DNA of 64,000 nucleotides from an uncultured Aliiroseovarius sp. GTDB taxonomy: Bacteria; Pseudomonadota; Alphaproteobacteria; Rhodobacterales; Rhodobacteraceae. The notes below the pieces were generated by a model. It saw only the letters and a list, made by a program, of their open reading frames with translations, was not told the origin of the DNA and did not search any database. The stretch is taken from assembly GCF_947497285.1 (NCBI RefSeq), contig NZ_CANMFT010000005.1:62001-126000 (forward strand). The letters are read 5' to 3'. Positions 43,830 through 53,750 of this stretch are shown piece by piece (position 1 is the first letter of the stretch; every line of letters begins with the position of its first letter). Made by a program: the position numbers and the translations under genes.

Positions 43830-44765
43830 TCAGGCGCGCGGATGGGCGGACTGATAAACCTCCAGCAGGCGCGAAGTATCGACCGAGGTGTAGGCCTGTG
43901 TGGTCGACAGGCTGGCATGACCCAGAAGCTCTTGAATGGCGCGCAGATCACCGCCAGCAGCCAGAAGGTGCGTCGCAAAGCTGTGGCGCATGGCGTGCGG
44001 TGTCGCAGTGGCGGGCAGGCCAAGTTGCAGACGCACCTGCTCCATCACCTTTTGCACGATGCGCGGGCCAAGTGCGCCACCACGCACGCCCCTGAACAGT
44101 GGCGCGTCAGGTGTGGCAGGGTGGGGGCAGAGGCGACGGTAGGCTTCGACTGCGTCGTGCGCTGCGGGCAAAACGGGAACCAGCCGCTCTTTCCCGCCTT
44201 TGCCCTTGATCCGCAAGGTGTCGGGCAATGGGGCGTCCTTGCAGCGCAGGCTCAACGCTTCGGAAATGCGCAAACCACAACCGTAAAGCAGGGTCACAAC
44301 GGCGATGTCGCGCGCGCCAACCCAGTCCTGCCGTGCTTGCACACCAGCCGTTTTAATAACCGCTTTCGCAGCATCTGGCGCAAGCGGACGCGGTAGCTTT
44401 CGTGTGAATTTCGGGCTGCGTGTCGACAAAACGGCCGTCGCATCAAACCCATCGCGTTCGCTGAGCCAGCGGTAAAAGCTTTTCACGGCAGACAGGGAGC
44501 GGGCCAAAGACCGAGCGCCAACGCCCCGATTACGCTCGTTCGCCATCCATGCGCGCATGTCAGACAGGGTAACAGCGGCCAACGCGCCCCGCCCGGTCGC
44601 GCCACCGAGGTGACCAGACATGAAAGCCAGAAACCCGGCAAGGTCGGTTTGATAGGCGGAAATCGTGTTGACCGACGCGCCATCCAGCGCCCGGATGTGA
44701 TCAAGCCACGTGCAAAGCGCGTCGCGCGCGCCTTCGGAAATCATCGATGTGTTTGTGGCGGTCAC
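43830..44765 (-). CDS. xerC: Tyrosine recombinase XerC
   Basis: XerC acts with XerD at dif to resolve chromosome dimers. The 311-residue protein has the N-terminal SAM-like core-binding domain and the catalytic set Arg (YGCGLRISEALSL near residue 160), His-x-x-Arg (HAMRHSFATHLL near 256), His (LGHASLSTTQ) and the Tyr nucleophile (AYTSVDTSRL near 292). It lies with DUF484, fsa and priA in the gene order typical of alphaproteobacteria, so it is a chromosomal Xer and not a mobile-element integrase. The GTG start overlaps the DUF484 stop as GTGA. Confidence 0.93.
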   Translation of the reverse strand: MTATNTSMISEGARDALCTWLDHIRALDGASVNTISAYQTDLAGFLAFMSGHLGGATGRGALAAVTLSDMRAWMANERNRGVGARSLARSLSAVKSFYRWLSERDGFDATAVLSTRSPKFTRKLPRPLAPDAAKAVIKTAGVQARQDWVGARDIAVVTLLYGCGLRISEALSLRCKDAPLPDTLRIKGKGGKERLVPVLPAAHDAVEAYRRLCPHPATPDAPLFRGVRGGALGPRIVQKVMEQVRLQLGLPATATPHAMRHSFATHLLAAGGDLRAIQELLGHASLSTTQAYTSVDTSRLLEVYQSAHPRA

Positions 44766-45469
44766 GACAACCAGCGGCGCATGGCCCGTTCGAAGACGCC
44801 ACCAAAGAAAGACAAAAGATCGGTGCCCTGTCCCGGCTTGAACTGGTCGGGGTCCTCTACGCCGAGAACCAGCATGCCCGGCAGGCGTCCCTCTCCCAAA
44901 TCAAGGCGGATACAGGCTTCGGACCGCATCCAGCATCCGGTATCGCCATAGATGGTTTGATCTTGTTCCAGCACCTGACGCAGGAAAACCTGCCGCGACG
45001 ATTGATCGGTTCCGACCCCCAGATAGTCAGCGATAAAGCCGGGTTCTGCGATCGAAAGCACCTTGCCCAACCGTTCGACAGCGCTGTTCTTTTCGTCCTG
45101 CAGGGTTTCAAGCACCAGACGCACGCAATCAACGCGCAAGATCTCGGCAACTTCGCCGCCGAGATCGTTCATGAACAGCTCGAAATCCGCGGGGTCCAGC
45201 ATTCTAAGCACAGCGCGGTGGATCAGATTCATCCCCGAGATGTTGTCATATGCAGCGGCAATCACTGATCGGTGGGTGTCTTCCAGCCGGTCAAGCCGGG
45301 CCTCAAGCCGCTCCATCGCGATGCCGCGCATATCGACGATATTCGCACCCATTGCGCGTTCATTCGCCGCGATCAGGGCGTGCATGATGTCGTGATCGTC
45401 CAGGATGGCTTCGGGTTGCGCGATTAACTGCTCGCGCAAATCTTCATTGATCGTAACCGGTACGCTCAT
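44762..45469 (-). CDS. DUF484 family protein
   Basis: The 235-residue protein matches DUF484, a GAF-like domain protein usually encoded just before xerC. Visible features are an N-terminal helix with coiled-coil character (MERLEARLDRLEDTHRSVI) and a C-terminal GAF-like part ending LGVEDPDQFKPGQGTDLLSFFGGVFERAMRRWL. Its function is not established. ATG at 45469. A 16-bp perfect palindrome lies 69 bases upstream. Confidence 0.9.
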   Translation of the reverse strand: MSVPVTINEDLREQLIAQPEAILDDHDIMHALIAANERAMGANIVDMRGIAMERLEARLDRLEDTHRSVIAAAYDNISGMNLIHRAVLRMLDPADFELFMNDLGGEVAEILRVDCVRLVLETLQDEKNSAVERLGKVLSIAEPGFIADYLGVGTDQSSRQVFLRQVLEQDQTIYGDTGCWMRSEACIRLDLGEGRLPGMLVLGVEDPDQFKPGQGTDLLSFFGGVFERAMRRWLS

Positions 45470-45537
45470 GTTCTGCCTCGGGTTCGTTTTGTTATTTTTC
45501 CTGAATATACACCAAGCATTGGCCGATTGTTGTATAT

Positions 45538-45553
45538 TTTTGGTTAACCAAAA
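45538..45553. promoter_or_regulatory. 16-bp perfect palindrome upstream of DUF484-xerC
   Basis: TTTTGGTTAACCAAAA is perfectly self-complementary and sits 69-84 bases before the DUF484 start, just beyond the fsa terminator. Its place and symmetry suit an operator for the DUF484-xerC transcript. It includes a GTTAAC core but not the TTAA-N7-TTAA spacing of a CtrA site. Binding protein unknown. Confidence 0.4.
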
Positions 45554-45577
45554 CAGAAAAAGGGGGCCGTGGCCCCC
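45553..45577 (-). terminator. Rho-independent terminator of fsa
   Basis: On the minus strand the hairpin GGGGGC-CACG-GCCCCC is followed by TTTTTCTGTTTT. It begins about 30 bases past the fsa stop and is a strong intrinsic terminator for leftward transcription. Confidence 0.85.
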
Positions 45578-45607
45578 TCGTAACAGTTCTGTCTGGATCG
45601 CGTTGCG

Positions 45608-46261
45608 TTACAGGATCTTGATGCCCGCTGCTTTGATGTCGGCCAAAAAGGCGTCCAGGCCTTTGTCGGTCAACACGTGTTTGGCCATCGCTTCGATCAC
45701 TGACGGAGGTGCGGTTGCAACATCCGCTCCTACCAGCGCGCAGTCTTTCATATGGTTGACCGACCGGATTGAGGCCGCCAAAATCTGCGTCTCATATCCA
45801 TAGTTGTCATAGATGGTGCGAATGTCCTCGATCAACTCTATGCCATCCAGATTGATGTCGTCCAAACGGCCGATGAAGGGCGAGATGAAGGTCGCACCAG
45901 CTTTGGCGGCCAGCAGGGCTTGGTTGGCGGAAAAGCAAAGCGTCACGTTGACCATGCTGCCTTCGTCGGTCAGCACCTTACAGGCTTTCAAACCATCCCA
46001 AGTCAGCGGCACCTTCACCGCGATGTTGTCGGCGATCTTGGCCAGTTTGCGGCCCTCGGCGATCATGGTGTCCGCGTCGATGGCGGTGACTTCGGCGGAC
46101 ACGGGACCATCCACGATGTCGCAGATCTCTTTGGTCACTTCCAGAATGTCCCGGCCCGATTTCTTGATGATCGAGGGGTTGGTGGTCACCCCGTCGATCA
46201 TGCCAAGGTCGTTCAGTTCCTTGATGGCGGGAATGTCGGCGGTATCAGCGAAAAATTTCAT
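45608..46261 (-). CDS. fsa: Transaldolase / fructose-6-phosphate aldolase family protein
   Basis: The 217-residue protein is of the short transaldolase (TalC/Fsa) class: [20 protein letters not shown] at the start, [14 protein letters not shown] near residue 24, the Schiff-base Lys in [14 protein letters not shown] near residue 86, and ILAASIRSV near 160. Proteins of this length act either as transaldolase or as fructose-6-phosphate aldolase; the sequence alone does not decide, but alphaproteobacterial copies next to priA are often taken as transaldolase. It is divergent from priA with 102 bases between starts and has a strong terminator. Confidence 0.92.
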   Translation of the reverse strand: MKFFADTADIPAIKELNDLGMIDGVTTNPSIIKKSGRDILEVTKEICDIVDGPVSAEVTAIDADTMIAEGRKLAKIADNIAVKVPLTWDGLKACKVLTDEGSMVNVTLCFSANQALLAAKAGATFISPFIGRLDDINLDGIELIEDIRTIYDNYGYETQILAASIRSVNHMKDCALVGADVATAPPSVIEAMAKHVLTDKGLDAFLADIKAAGIKIL

Positions 46262-46363
46262 AAGCGCGGCTCCTGCAGCTATTGAGCGTTTGCGCTCTCA
46301 TACCCCATGGGCGCGCGGGCAGAAAGCCCTTATGGTGCGCTTGATGACAGGGAATCTGGCTAT

Positions 46364-48559
46364 ATGAGCGACGTTGAGCAGTTTCCGGAAGGCGCAAGGG
46401 TCGGCGTGCTGACCACCCAGCCACTGGACCGAATCCTGACCTACCGCGCGCCCGAAGGCGGTTGCGTGCAAGGCGCGTATGTTGAGGTGCCGCTTGGCCC
46501 GCGCAAAGTGCTGGGCGTGGTGTGGGGGCCGGGCGAGGGTGGCTTTGACGCCTCCAAACTTCGCGCGGTGATCCGGGTGTTGGACGTGGCGCCAATGCGC
46601 ACCGAGATGGCAGAGTTTCTGACCCGCGTGGGCGACTACACCCTGACCCCGATGAGCCAGATGCTGCGCCTTGCCACGCGTGCACCAGGGCTGTCCGACC
46701 CGCCGTCGATGCGCAAGGTTCTGAAGGCGTCAGGCCACCGCCCCAATCGCCTGACAGATGCGCGTGCCAAGGTGATGGACGCGTTGATGGACCAGCCCGG
46801 CGTCGGGTTTACCCAAAAAGAGCTGGCGGATCTGGCGGGGGTCAGCGGGTCGGTCGTCAAGGGGCTGGTGAAGCTGGGGGCCATTCGCGAAGAAGATACC
46901 CCGCGCGACATGCCCTATCCGCGCCTTGATCCCGACTTGCCCAGCAAAGACCTGACCGAGGAACAGGCGGTCGCCGCCAAACAATTGACCGATGGGGTGC
47001 GCGGGGGGCGTTACGGCACGATACTTCTGCGTGGGGTCACCGGCGCGGGCAAGACTGAGGTCTACCTTGAAGCCGTCGCTGCCTGCCTGCGCAAAGGGCG
47101 ACAGGCGCTGGTGTTGCTGCCCGAAATCGCCCTGACCGCCGAGTTTCTGAAGCGGGTCGAGGAACGGTTCGGCGCGCGTCCCGCCGAATGGCACTCCGGT
47201 GTCACCATGACCGAACGCCGCCGTTGCTGGCGAATGGTGGGGCAAGGGGATGCCTCGCTGGTTGTCGGCGCGCGGTCCGCCCTTTTTTTGCCCTTCCGTG
47301 ACCTTGGATTGGTGATCGTGGATGAGGAACACGACAGTTCCTACAAGCAAGAAGACGGTGTGCTCTATTCCGCCCGCGACATGGCGGTCCTGCGCGCGTC
47401 CATCTGTGACGCGCAAGTGGTGCTTGCCTCTGCCACGCCCTCGCTGGAAACTTGGGCCAATTGCGAAGCGGGCAAATACAACCGGATCGAGCTGACCAGC
47501 CGCTACGGCCCCGCTGTCATGCCCGACATGCGCGCGATTGATATGCGGCAGGAGGACCTGCCGTCACAAAGCTGGATTTCGCCCACGCTGAAAGCGGCCG
47601 TGACCCTGCGCATTGCGAAGGGCGAGCAATCGCTGCTTTTCATCAATCGCCGTGGCTATGCGCCTGTCACGATCTGCCGGGCCTGTGGGCACCAGATTGG
47701 CTGTGACCATTGTGACGCACGCATGGTCGAACACCGCTTTCAGAAACGCTTGGTCTGCCACCAATGCGGCGAGACGAAACCGATGCCAGACGCCTGCCCG
47801 GAATGTGAGGTCGAAGGGAAACTCGCCCCTGTCGGGCCGGGTGTGGAGAGGTTGGCGGAAGAGGTCCGTGCCAGCTTTCCTGAAGCGCGCGTGGCGGTGT
47901 TGTCGTCCGACCTGTTTGGGTCGGCCCGCGCGTTGAAAGAGCAGATCGAACTGATTGCCGACGGTGGCGCGGACATCATCATCGGCACGCAGCTGGTCGC
48001 CAAGGGGCACAATTTCCCCAAGCTCACCCTTGTCGGGGTGATCGATTCAGACCTTGGCCTGCAAGGCTCCGACCTGCGCGCTGCTGAACGCACGTTTCAA
48101 CTGATCCGGCAGGTCGCGGGTCGGGCAGGGCGCGCAGAGACTCCGGGCGTCGCGCTGCTGCAAACTTTCCAGCCCGAGCACCCAGTAATCCGCGCGATTT
48201 TGGCGGGCGAGGAAGAGAAATTCTGGCGCGCTGAGGCGAGCGAGCGCCAAGCCGCAGGTGTGCCGCCATATGGCCGTCTGGCTGGCATTGTCCTGTCCTC
48301 GCCCGACATCCAAGCGGTCTTTGATCTGGGCGCCGAGATGGCGCGGCGATCAGAACCATTGATCCAGATCGGCGCACAACTTTATGGCCCCGCTCCAGCA
48401 CCCATCGCGCGTGTTCGAGGACGACATCGGGTGCGATTGCTGGTGAAGGCCGACAAGGGTGCGCCCATTCAAGCGGCGCTGAAACGCTGGCTTGCACAGT
48501 TCCAGATCAAAGGGGATATGCGCGTGTCCGTAGATATTGATCCGCAGAGTTTTTATTGA
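46364..48559 (+). CDS. priA: Primosomal protein N' (PriA helicase)
   Basis: PriA restarts stalled replication forks. The 731-residue protein has an N-terminal DNA-binding domain, Walker A RGVTGAGKTEVYLE near residue 225, DEEHDSSYKQED (motif II) near 320, a zinc cluster of paired cysteines (CRACGHQIGCDHC...CHQCGETKPMPDACPEC near 440-485), and helicase motifs V-VI (GTQLVAKGHNFPKL, RQVAGRAGRAE). The ATG at 46364 gives the family N terminus MSDVEQFPEGARVGV; the track start is 19 codons upstream. Divergent from fsa. Confidence 0.95.
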   Translation: MSDVEQFPEGARVGVLTTQPLDRILTYRAPEGGCVQGAYVEVPLGPRKVLGVVWGPGEGGFDASKLRAVIRVLDVAPMRTEMAEFLTRVGDYTLTPMSQMLRLATRAPGLSDPPSMRKVLKASGHRPNRLTDARAKVMDALMDQPGVGFTQKELADLAGVSGSVVKGLVKLGAIREEDTPRDMPYPRLDPDLPSKDLTEEQAVAAKQLTDGVRGGRYGTILLRGVTGAGKTEVYLEAVAACLRKGRQALVLLPEIALTAEFLKRVEERFGARPAEWHSGVTMTERRRCWRMVGQGDASLVVGARSALFLPFRDLGLVIVDEEHDSSYKQEDGVLYSARDMAVLRASICDAQVVLASATPSLETWANCEAGKYNRIELTSRYGPAVMPDMRAIDMRQEDLPSQSWISPTLKAAVTLRIAKGEQSLLFINRRGYAPVTICRACGHQIGCDHCDARMVEHRFQKRLVCHQCGETKPMPDACPECEVEGKLAPVGPGVERLAEEVRASFPEARVAVLSSDLFGSARALKEQIELIADGGADIIIGTQLVAKGHNFPKLTLVGVIDSDLGLQGSDLRAAERTFQLIRQVAGRAGRAETPGVALLQTFQPEHPVIRAILAGEEEKFWRAEASERQAAGVPPYGRLAGIVLSSPDIQAVFDLGAEMARRSEPLIQIGAQLYGPAPAPIARVRGRHRVRLLVKADKGAPIQAALKRWLAQFQIKGDMRVSVDIDPQSFY

Positions 48560-48608
48560 AGCACCAGTCGACTAAATCCACATTCTACATGTTTCCGATG
48601 TCGCCGAT

Positions 48609-49034
48609 CTAATCCGACTTTGGAGCGTATGCAGCAAAGAGCTCTGCTCCAGTCATCGTTTCTGTCTTGTCTGCCAAGGTATAGAAAGGTGGCTTTTCAT
48701 CGATGAAAACCTGCAATGTCAATTGAAGCTCCGATTGATCGTCAAGAAGCCCGGCGGCTATTTGGAACTCGTTGCTATCGAGAATGTGATAGAACAGATT
48801 TGAACCACATTTGTTGCAAAAACCACGTTCGGCCCAATCAGATGATCGTATCTTGCTGATATTGTTTTCGCCCTGAAACGATACGTTTTCGCAGGAAATC
48901 TCAAAAAACGGCCCAGAGGACCATCGGCGACACATGTCGCAATGGCACGCTGCCACTGTTGGTTTGTTCGCAGTGCCGGTGAACTTGACTGCACCGCACA
49001 TGCATTTGCCGGTTAGCTCAAACTTGGACTCCAT
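48609..49034 (-). CDS. GFA family protein (glutathione-dependent formaldehyde-activating-like)
   Basis: The 141-residue protein carries the zinc-binding cysteines of the GFA/CENP-V fold: CMCGAVKFTG near residue 11, CHCDMCRRWS near 31 and CNKCGSNLFYH near 73. Some members speed up the joining of formaldehyde with glutathione; most have no proven activity. The gene is distinctly richer in A and T than priA or the downstream transporter, which points to horizontal origin. ATG at 49034 follows GGGAGGTTAAGCT. Confidence 0.88.
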   Translation of the reverse strand: MESKFELTGKCMCGAVKFTGTANKPTVAACHCDMCRRWSSGPFFEISCENVSFQGENNISKIRSSDWAERGFCNKCGSNLFYHILDSNEFQIAAGLLDDQSELQLTLQVFIDEKPPFYTLADKTETMTGAELFAAYAPKSD

Positions 49035-49198
49035 AGCTTAACCTCCCTACGTTCATTTCTACCAACGCCTCAGGCAATGTTATCACAGTTGGCCGTAGCC
49101 TACTTTAATGGCGAACGCCTAGTCCGCGAAAAGACGGAAAGCGCCAGGATTGGGTTCAAAGCCCGGATGAGCGAATGTAGTCGAGTTTTGGACAGACC

Positions 49199-50266
49199 TT
49201 ACTCTGCCGCCACGCCAACAGCTCCGCGCTGATCCACCAGCGCATCTGTCACTATCGCACCGATCCACATGCACAAAAGCGCAAGCCATGCGGTGCCGAC
49301 GAAGATGGAGCCACCCGTGACGCCCGCGCCAATCGCGCAGCCACCCGCCAGCATCGCGCCGAAGCCCATCAGGACGGCACCGAACATTGAGCGACGCATG
49401 ATGGCCTCATTATCGAACCCCTGGAACTTGAAATCACCCGCGAACCAACTGGCGGCGAAAGCGCCGATCACGACGCCCGGCACTAGGCCCACGTCGAACT
49501 CAAGCACGGGGTCGGGGATCAAAAAGAACATCAGCGTGTTGGCCGAGGGGCCAGAGAAGGTGGCCGAGGTGACAGACACCGGTTCGAACGCAGCCAGCGA
49601 CAGTTGATAGGTCAACACCCAGCCAAGCGCGACGGCGAAGCCTACTCCAGACCCGAAAACCAGTCGTTTATAACCCATACCCGACCGCCGCGCGATGTAG
49701 ATCGCAAGGATTGCCGTGATCAGGCCAAGGGCCAGACCTGACCATTCTGGAACACCGATTGCGGTCAAAAGGTTCACGTTTACGCCCCCTTCGGTCATCC
49801 AAAGACGGGCAAGATAGTCGCGGGTCGGCGATAGCCAGCCATGCAAGCTCATCTGGGCGACAACGGCGAAGATCAGGCCGGATACGACCGAGCGCAGGTT
49901 TCCCGTGGCCGCCAGCACCAGAAGGCGGCCCGAGCAGCCGCGCGCCAGCACCATACCAACCCCGAACATCAAACCACCGATGACAGCGCCCGACCAACTG
50001 CCGGTCACGGCCATCATGCGTGCATCTTCGGGTCGCAACAGGCCCAGAAGCGATGCACTCTGAACCCAGACCAGTGCGGTCGAGAAGGTCAAAAGCCAGA
50101 TCGCAACGGAACTGTCCATCATTCTTCGCGCGAACTCGACCGTTGCGGCACGCAGGCAAAAGCGTGAGCGCTGGGCAGACACGCCAAACACGATGCCGGT
50201 GATCAGGCCGAAAACGGCGGCTGTCGGTTGCTCTCCGATGCGGTCGATCAGGGGGACGATATCCAT
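49199..50266 (-). CDS. YeeE/YedE-family sulfur-compound (thiosulfate) transporter
   Basis: The 355-residue membrane protein has the internal duplication and Cys-centred motifs of the YeeE/YedE family: QRSRFCLRA near residue 30, ARGCSGRLL near 113 and AGGCAIGAGVTG near 308, with about nine to ten helices. TsuA in this family brings in thiosulfate. The ATG at 50266 follows a perfect AAAGGAGG; the track start 35 codons upstream is wrong. It is divergent from an MFS gene. No rhodanese or TusA gene is adjacent. Confidence 0.9.
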   Translation of the reverse strand: MDIVPLIDRIGEQPTAAVFGLITGIVFGVSAQRSRFCLRAATVEFARRMMDSSVAIWLLTFSTALVWVQSASLLGLLRPEDARMMAVTGSWSGAVIGGLMFGVGMVLARGCSGRLLVLAATGNLRSVVSGLIFAVVAQMSLHGWLSPTRDYLARLWMTEGGVNVNLLTAIGVPEWSGLALGLITAILAIYIARRSGMGYKRLVFGSGVGFAVALGWVLTYQLSLAAFEPVSVTSATFSGPSANTLMFFLIPDPVLEFDVGLVPGVVIGAFAASWFAGDFKFQGFDNEAIMRRSMFGAVLMGFGAMLAGGCAIGAGVTGGSIFVGTAWLALLCMWIGAIVTDALVDQRGAVGVAAE

Positions 50267-50399
50267 TGGACCTCCTTTAATTGCAGGGGATTTTGCCAAT
50301 TCTGATGCGCGCCTGCCTTGACATATATCATAATCGCATCTTGTTGTGTGAATGCGTTTTGGCCTCGCCACCGGGTGAATTCAGGCTTATTGCGGGGGC

Positions 50400-51635
50400 A
50401 TGAGACACCAAATTCTGACCCTGGAGGAGGCCCGCGCCCAACCTTTTTGGCGCCGCCCCATCTTCCTGTTGATGCTGATGGCAGCGGCCATGCCGATTGC
50501 GTTTTTCACATGGTCGGCGCTGTTGAACAACTTCGTGATCGAAGCCGCAGGGTTCACCGGCGTCGAGATTGGCTGGCTGCACACCGTGCGCGAGATACCG
50601 GGCTTTCTGGCGATCGGGGTCATCGCCCTGTTGATGCTGTTTCGCGAGCAGGTTCTGGGGGTTGTAGCACTTGGGATGCTGGGGGCCGCCACTGCGATTA
50701 CTGCGTGGTTTCCAAGCTTTGGCGGGATTTTGACCATCACAATGTTGTCGTCGATCGGGTTTCACTATTTCGAGACGGTGAACCAGTCGCTTCAGCTGCA
50801 ATGGATCGACAAGAAACGCGCCCCGCAGATGCTGGGCTGGATCATGTCGGTCGGTTCGGCGGCGGCTTTGGTCAGCTACGGGCTGCTGGTGCTGACCTGG
50901 AAGGCCTTCGACCTAAGCTATAACCTTGTCTACATGATCGCCGGAGGCACCACGCTCGCCATCGCGATCTTCTGTTTCTTCGCCTACCCGCAGTTTGAAA
51001 GCCCTGAACCGCAGCTCAAGCAGTTTGTCTTGCGACGCCGCTATTGGCTCTATTATGCGCTGCAATTCATGGCAGGTGCGCGGCGCCAGATATTCACGGT
51101 CTTTGCGGCCTTCATGATGGTCGAACGATTCGGCTTTGAGGTGCACGAGGTCACCGCGCTGTTCCTGATCAACTATGTCGCCAACATCTTCTTTGCGCCC
51201 TTGATGGGCAAGGCGGTGGCCATTTGGGGCGAACGGCGCGCTTTGGCGTTTGAATATGTCGGGTTGATCTGTGTGTTTCTGGCCTATGGCGGCATCTATT
51301 TCTTCGGCTGGGGGGTCGTGCTGGCGGCAACGCTCTATGTGGTTGATCACCTGTTTTTTGCGCTGGCCTTTGCCCTGAAAACCTATTTCCAAAAGATTGC
51401 GGACCCGCAAGACATTGCGCCCACAGCGGCGGTCGCGTTCACCATCAACCATATTGCGGCCGTGTTCTTGCCGGCGCTTTTGGGGTATCTTTGGGTGGTG
51501 TCGCCGGGCGCGGTCTTTGGATTGGCGGCCGCCATGGCAAGCGTTTCGCTGATGCTGGCCTTGTTGATCCCGCGTCACCCGGAAAAGGGTAACGAGACTG
51601 TGCTTTCGCGCGTGGTTGCACACGCGGCCCAGTGA
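50400..51635 (+). CDS. MFS-type membrane transporter
   Basis: The 411-residue protein has about eleven to twelve hydrophobic helices in the major-facilitator pattern (for example [55 protein letters not shown], the latter like the MFS loop motif). I cannot name the substrate. It lies divergent from the YeeE gene with a 133-base gap that includes TTGACA at 50318. GCGGGGGC precedes the ATG. Next downstream is msrA. Confidence 0.85.
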   Translation: MRHQILTLEEARAQPFWRRPIFLLMLMAAAMPIAFFTWSALLNNFVIEAAGFTGVEIGWLHTVREIPGFLAIGVIALLMLFREQVLGVVALGMLGAATAITAWFPSFGGILTITMLSSIGFHYFETVNQSLQLQWIDKKRAPQMLGWIMSVGSAAALVSYGLLVLTWKAFDLSYNLVYMIAGGTTLAIAIFCFFAYPQFESPEPQLKQFVLRRRYWLYYALQFMAGARRQIFTVFAAFMMVERFGFEVHEVTALFLINYVANIFFAPLMGKAVAIWGERRALAFEYVGLICVFLAYGGIYFFGWGVVLAATLYVVDHLFFALAFALKTYFQKIADPQDIAPTAAVAFTINHIAAVFLPALLGYLWVVSPGAVFGLAAAMASVSLMLALLIPRHPEKGNETVLSRVVAHAAQ

Positions 51636-51672
51636 CGCCACCTTTAAAGGTGCGCAAACAGGAGGACGCAGG

Positions 51673-52317
51673 ATGTTTGGACGGAAAAAACTGACGATGG
51701 TTGATCGCAACGCGGCCCTGCCGGGGCGTGCAGACCCGATCCCGACAGCCTCGACCCATCATGTTTTTGGGCGCCCCCTGACGATGGATGTGCCAGACGG
51801 GTTCGACGTCGCCATATTCGGCATGGGTTGCTATTGGGGGGTCGAGCGGATTTTCTGGCAGCTTCCCGGCGTTTGGCTGACCATGGTCGGAAACGCGGGG
51901 GGTGTGACCCCCAATCCGACATACGAAGAGGTCTGCACCGGACAGACCGGCCACACCGAAGCGGTGCGGGTCGTGTATGATCCCGCGGTGACCAGTTATG
52001 ACGCATTGCTGAAAGTGTTTTGGGAAAACCACGACCCCACGCAAGGGATGCGGCAAGGCAACGATATGGGCACGCAATACCGTTCAGCGATTTATGCGAC
52101 GGATGCACAGCAACTGGATCTTGCGAAGGCGTCAGCCGCGCGCTACGCGCCGCAGCTTGCCGCAAAGGGCTTTGGCCCGATCACAACGGAAATCGCCCCT
52201 GCCGGACCGTTTTATCTGGCCGAGGCCTACCACCAGCAATACTTGTCGAAGAACCCGGCAGGGTATTGCGGCATCGGTGGCACAGGCGTCAGTTGTCCGA
52301 TCGGAACAGGCGCTTAG
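51673..52317 (+). CDS. msrA: Peptide-methionine (S)-S-oxide reductase
   Basis: MsrA repairs methionine-S-sulfoxide in proteins. The 214-residue protein has the catalytic motif in variant form [18 protein letters not shown] near residue 50 (Tyr for the usual Phe), [23 protein letters not shown] near 79, and a C-terminal resolving Cys near [16 protein letters not shown]. The ATG at 51673 follows AGGAGGACGCAGG; the track start is 19 codons too early. It may share a transcript with the MFS gene 37 bases upstream. Confidence 0.94.
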   Translation: MFGRKKLTMVDRNAALPGRADPIPTASTHHVFGRPLTMDVPDGFDVAIFGMGCYWGVERIFWQLPGVWLTMVGNAGGVTPNPTYEEVCTGQTGHTEAVRVVYDPAVTSYDALLKVFWENHDPTQGMRQGNDMGTQYRSAIYATDAQQLDLAKASAARYAPQLAAKGFGPITTEIAPAGPFYLAEAYHQQYLSKNPAGYCGIGGTGVSCPIGTGA

Positions 52318-52400
52318 CGACCGGTTTGAATGGGATCTGCGGTGGTTGACCCTTCACTCGCATGCGGCTAGGCCCCTTCTAGCATAGAAAGGATCCAGCC

Positions 52401-53270
52401 ATGCCCACATGGACCGCATTGACCACCATAGAAGGTCAGGACGCCGCCGACGCGCTGGGCGCGGCAATGGAAAACCTGACGCCCGAGCCGACCGGCATCG
52501 GCGTGTTCGAAGTCGAAGATGGCAGCGGACTTTGGGAAGTCGGCGGCTATTTCGTGGAAGAGCCGGATGCGGCGGGCTTGGCCCTTCTGACCAAGATGTG
52601 CAGCGCCAAGGATTTCGCCGTGTCTGAACTGCCCGAAATCGACTGGGTCGCCCATGTCAAACGAGAGCTCACCCCGGTCGAAGCCGGGCGTTTCTTTGTG
52701 CATGGCAGTCATGATGCCGACAAAATCCCGGAAGGCAGGATCGCCTTGTTGATTGACGCGGCAATGGCGTTTGGGACAGGCCACCATGGAACGACACTCG
52801 GCTGTCTCAGAGCGTTGGACCATTTGATCGACGACGGGTTTGTTGGGCGACGTGTTGTCGATATTGGCTGCGGCACGGCGGTGCTGGCCATGGCAGCGGC
52901 GCAGGTTTGGCCTGATCCGGTACTGGCCAGCGACATCGACGAAGTGGCGGTTGATGTGGCCCGTGCCAATGTCGACGCCAACGCGCTGTCCGATCGCGTC
53001 ACCTGTGTCGAGGCCGCAGGCTTTGCATCACCAACCCTTAAACGGGCCGCACCCTTCGATCTGGTGTTCGCGAATATCCTTAAGGGGCCGTTGATTGGAC
53101 TGGCCCCGGACATGACGCGGCATGTTTCAACCGGAGGTTATGCGATTCTTTCCGGCATCCTAAACCCGCAGGCCGACGAGGTGATTTCGGTTTATGCACA
53201 AAACGGGTTCAATCTGGTTAACAGAGATGAAATTGTTGACTGGACGACGTTAATTCTTGTGAAAAACTAG
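52401..53270 (+). CDS. prmA: Ribosomal protein L11 methyltransferase
   Basis: PrmA trimethylates L11 using S-adenosylmethionine. The 289 residues contain the AdoMet motif VVDIGCGTAVLAMAAAQVWP near residue 152, the preceding DAAMAFGTGHHGTTLGCL near 118, and the LVFANILKGPLIGLAP active-site loop near 220. The N-terminal substrate domain is shorter and divergent relative to E. coli, as usual in alphaproteobacteria. AAAGGATCCAGCC precedes the ATG. Confidence 0.93.
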   Translation: MPTWTALTTIEGQDAADALGAAMENLTPEPTGIGVFEVEDGSGLWEVGGYFVEEPDAAGLALLTKMCSAKDFAVSELPEIDWVAHVKRELTPVEAGRFFVHGSHDADKIPEGRIALLIDAAMAFGTGHHGTTLGCLRALDHLIDDGFVGRRVVDIGCGTAVLAMAAAQVWPDPVLASDIDEVAVDVARANVDANALSDRVTCVEAAGFASPTLKRAAPFDLVFANILKGPLIGLAPDMTRHVSTGGYAILSGILNPQADEVISVYAQNGFNLVNRDEIVDWTTLILVKN

Positions 53271-53372
53271 ATAATTATTGCAATAAACAGTCGGTTTGCT
53301 GGAGTTTGTCACGTTTTTGCCTTATTCTGACGTGGGAAGGGTGTTTAAATAATTAGGGGGAAAGGGTCTATT

Positions 53373-53720
53373 ATGACTGATGCACAAGTTCAGGACTTTC
53401 AGAAGCGCGTCCGTAGTATTAGCAAGCAGCACCGCAAGCTGTCGCAGGGATATGTGCAACTGGTCGAACGTGACGGATTGTTGGTTCCGAAAACCTCGCG
53501 CCGTGCGCGTCGGGGCTTTCCGATCAAAGGCCTGATCATCACGGTTGTTGGCTTCATCGCTTTCAAGGCATTTCTGTTCGATCAGGTCGGGGCGATCAAT
53601 TACAATGATCGGGTTCAGGCTTTGTCGAAAGGCACCGCGCTGGAACAGGCCGGGGGCTGGGTGATGCAAGCCGATCCCCTGACACAACGACTTGCAGAGC
53701 TTCTTGCAGGGTACCTATAA
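53373..53720 (+). CDS. Small single-helix membrane protein
   Basis: The 115-residue protein has a helical, basic N-terminal region (FQKRVRSISKQHRKLSQGY), one membrane helix at about residues 55-70 (IKGLIITVVGFIAFKAFLF), and a helical C terminus that would be periplasmic. No family is recognised, although similar short proteins are frequent in Rhodobacteraceae. It has its own AT-rich upstream region and GGGGGAAAGGG binding site, and is followed by a strong terminator, so it is a one-gene transcript. The 12-base palindrome TTATTGCAATAA lies at 53275-53286. Confidence 0.78.
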   Translation: MTDAQVQDFQKRVRSISKQHRKLSQGYVQLVERDGLLVPKTSRRARRGFPIKGLIITVVGFIAFKAFLFDQVGAINYNDRVQALSKGTALEQAGGWVMQADPLTQRLAELLAGYL

Positions 53721-53750
53721 GCGCAACTCAGCAGAAAGTTTACCATTTGG

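Noticed and set aside
43830-44765. Tyrosine recombinase as a sign of a mobile element
   Set aside because: The gene order with DUF484, fsa and priA and the full chromosomal-type sequence mark it as housekeeping XerC; no att repeats were found.
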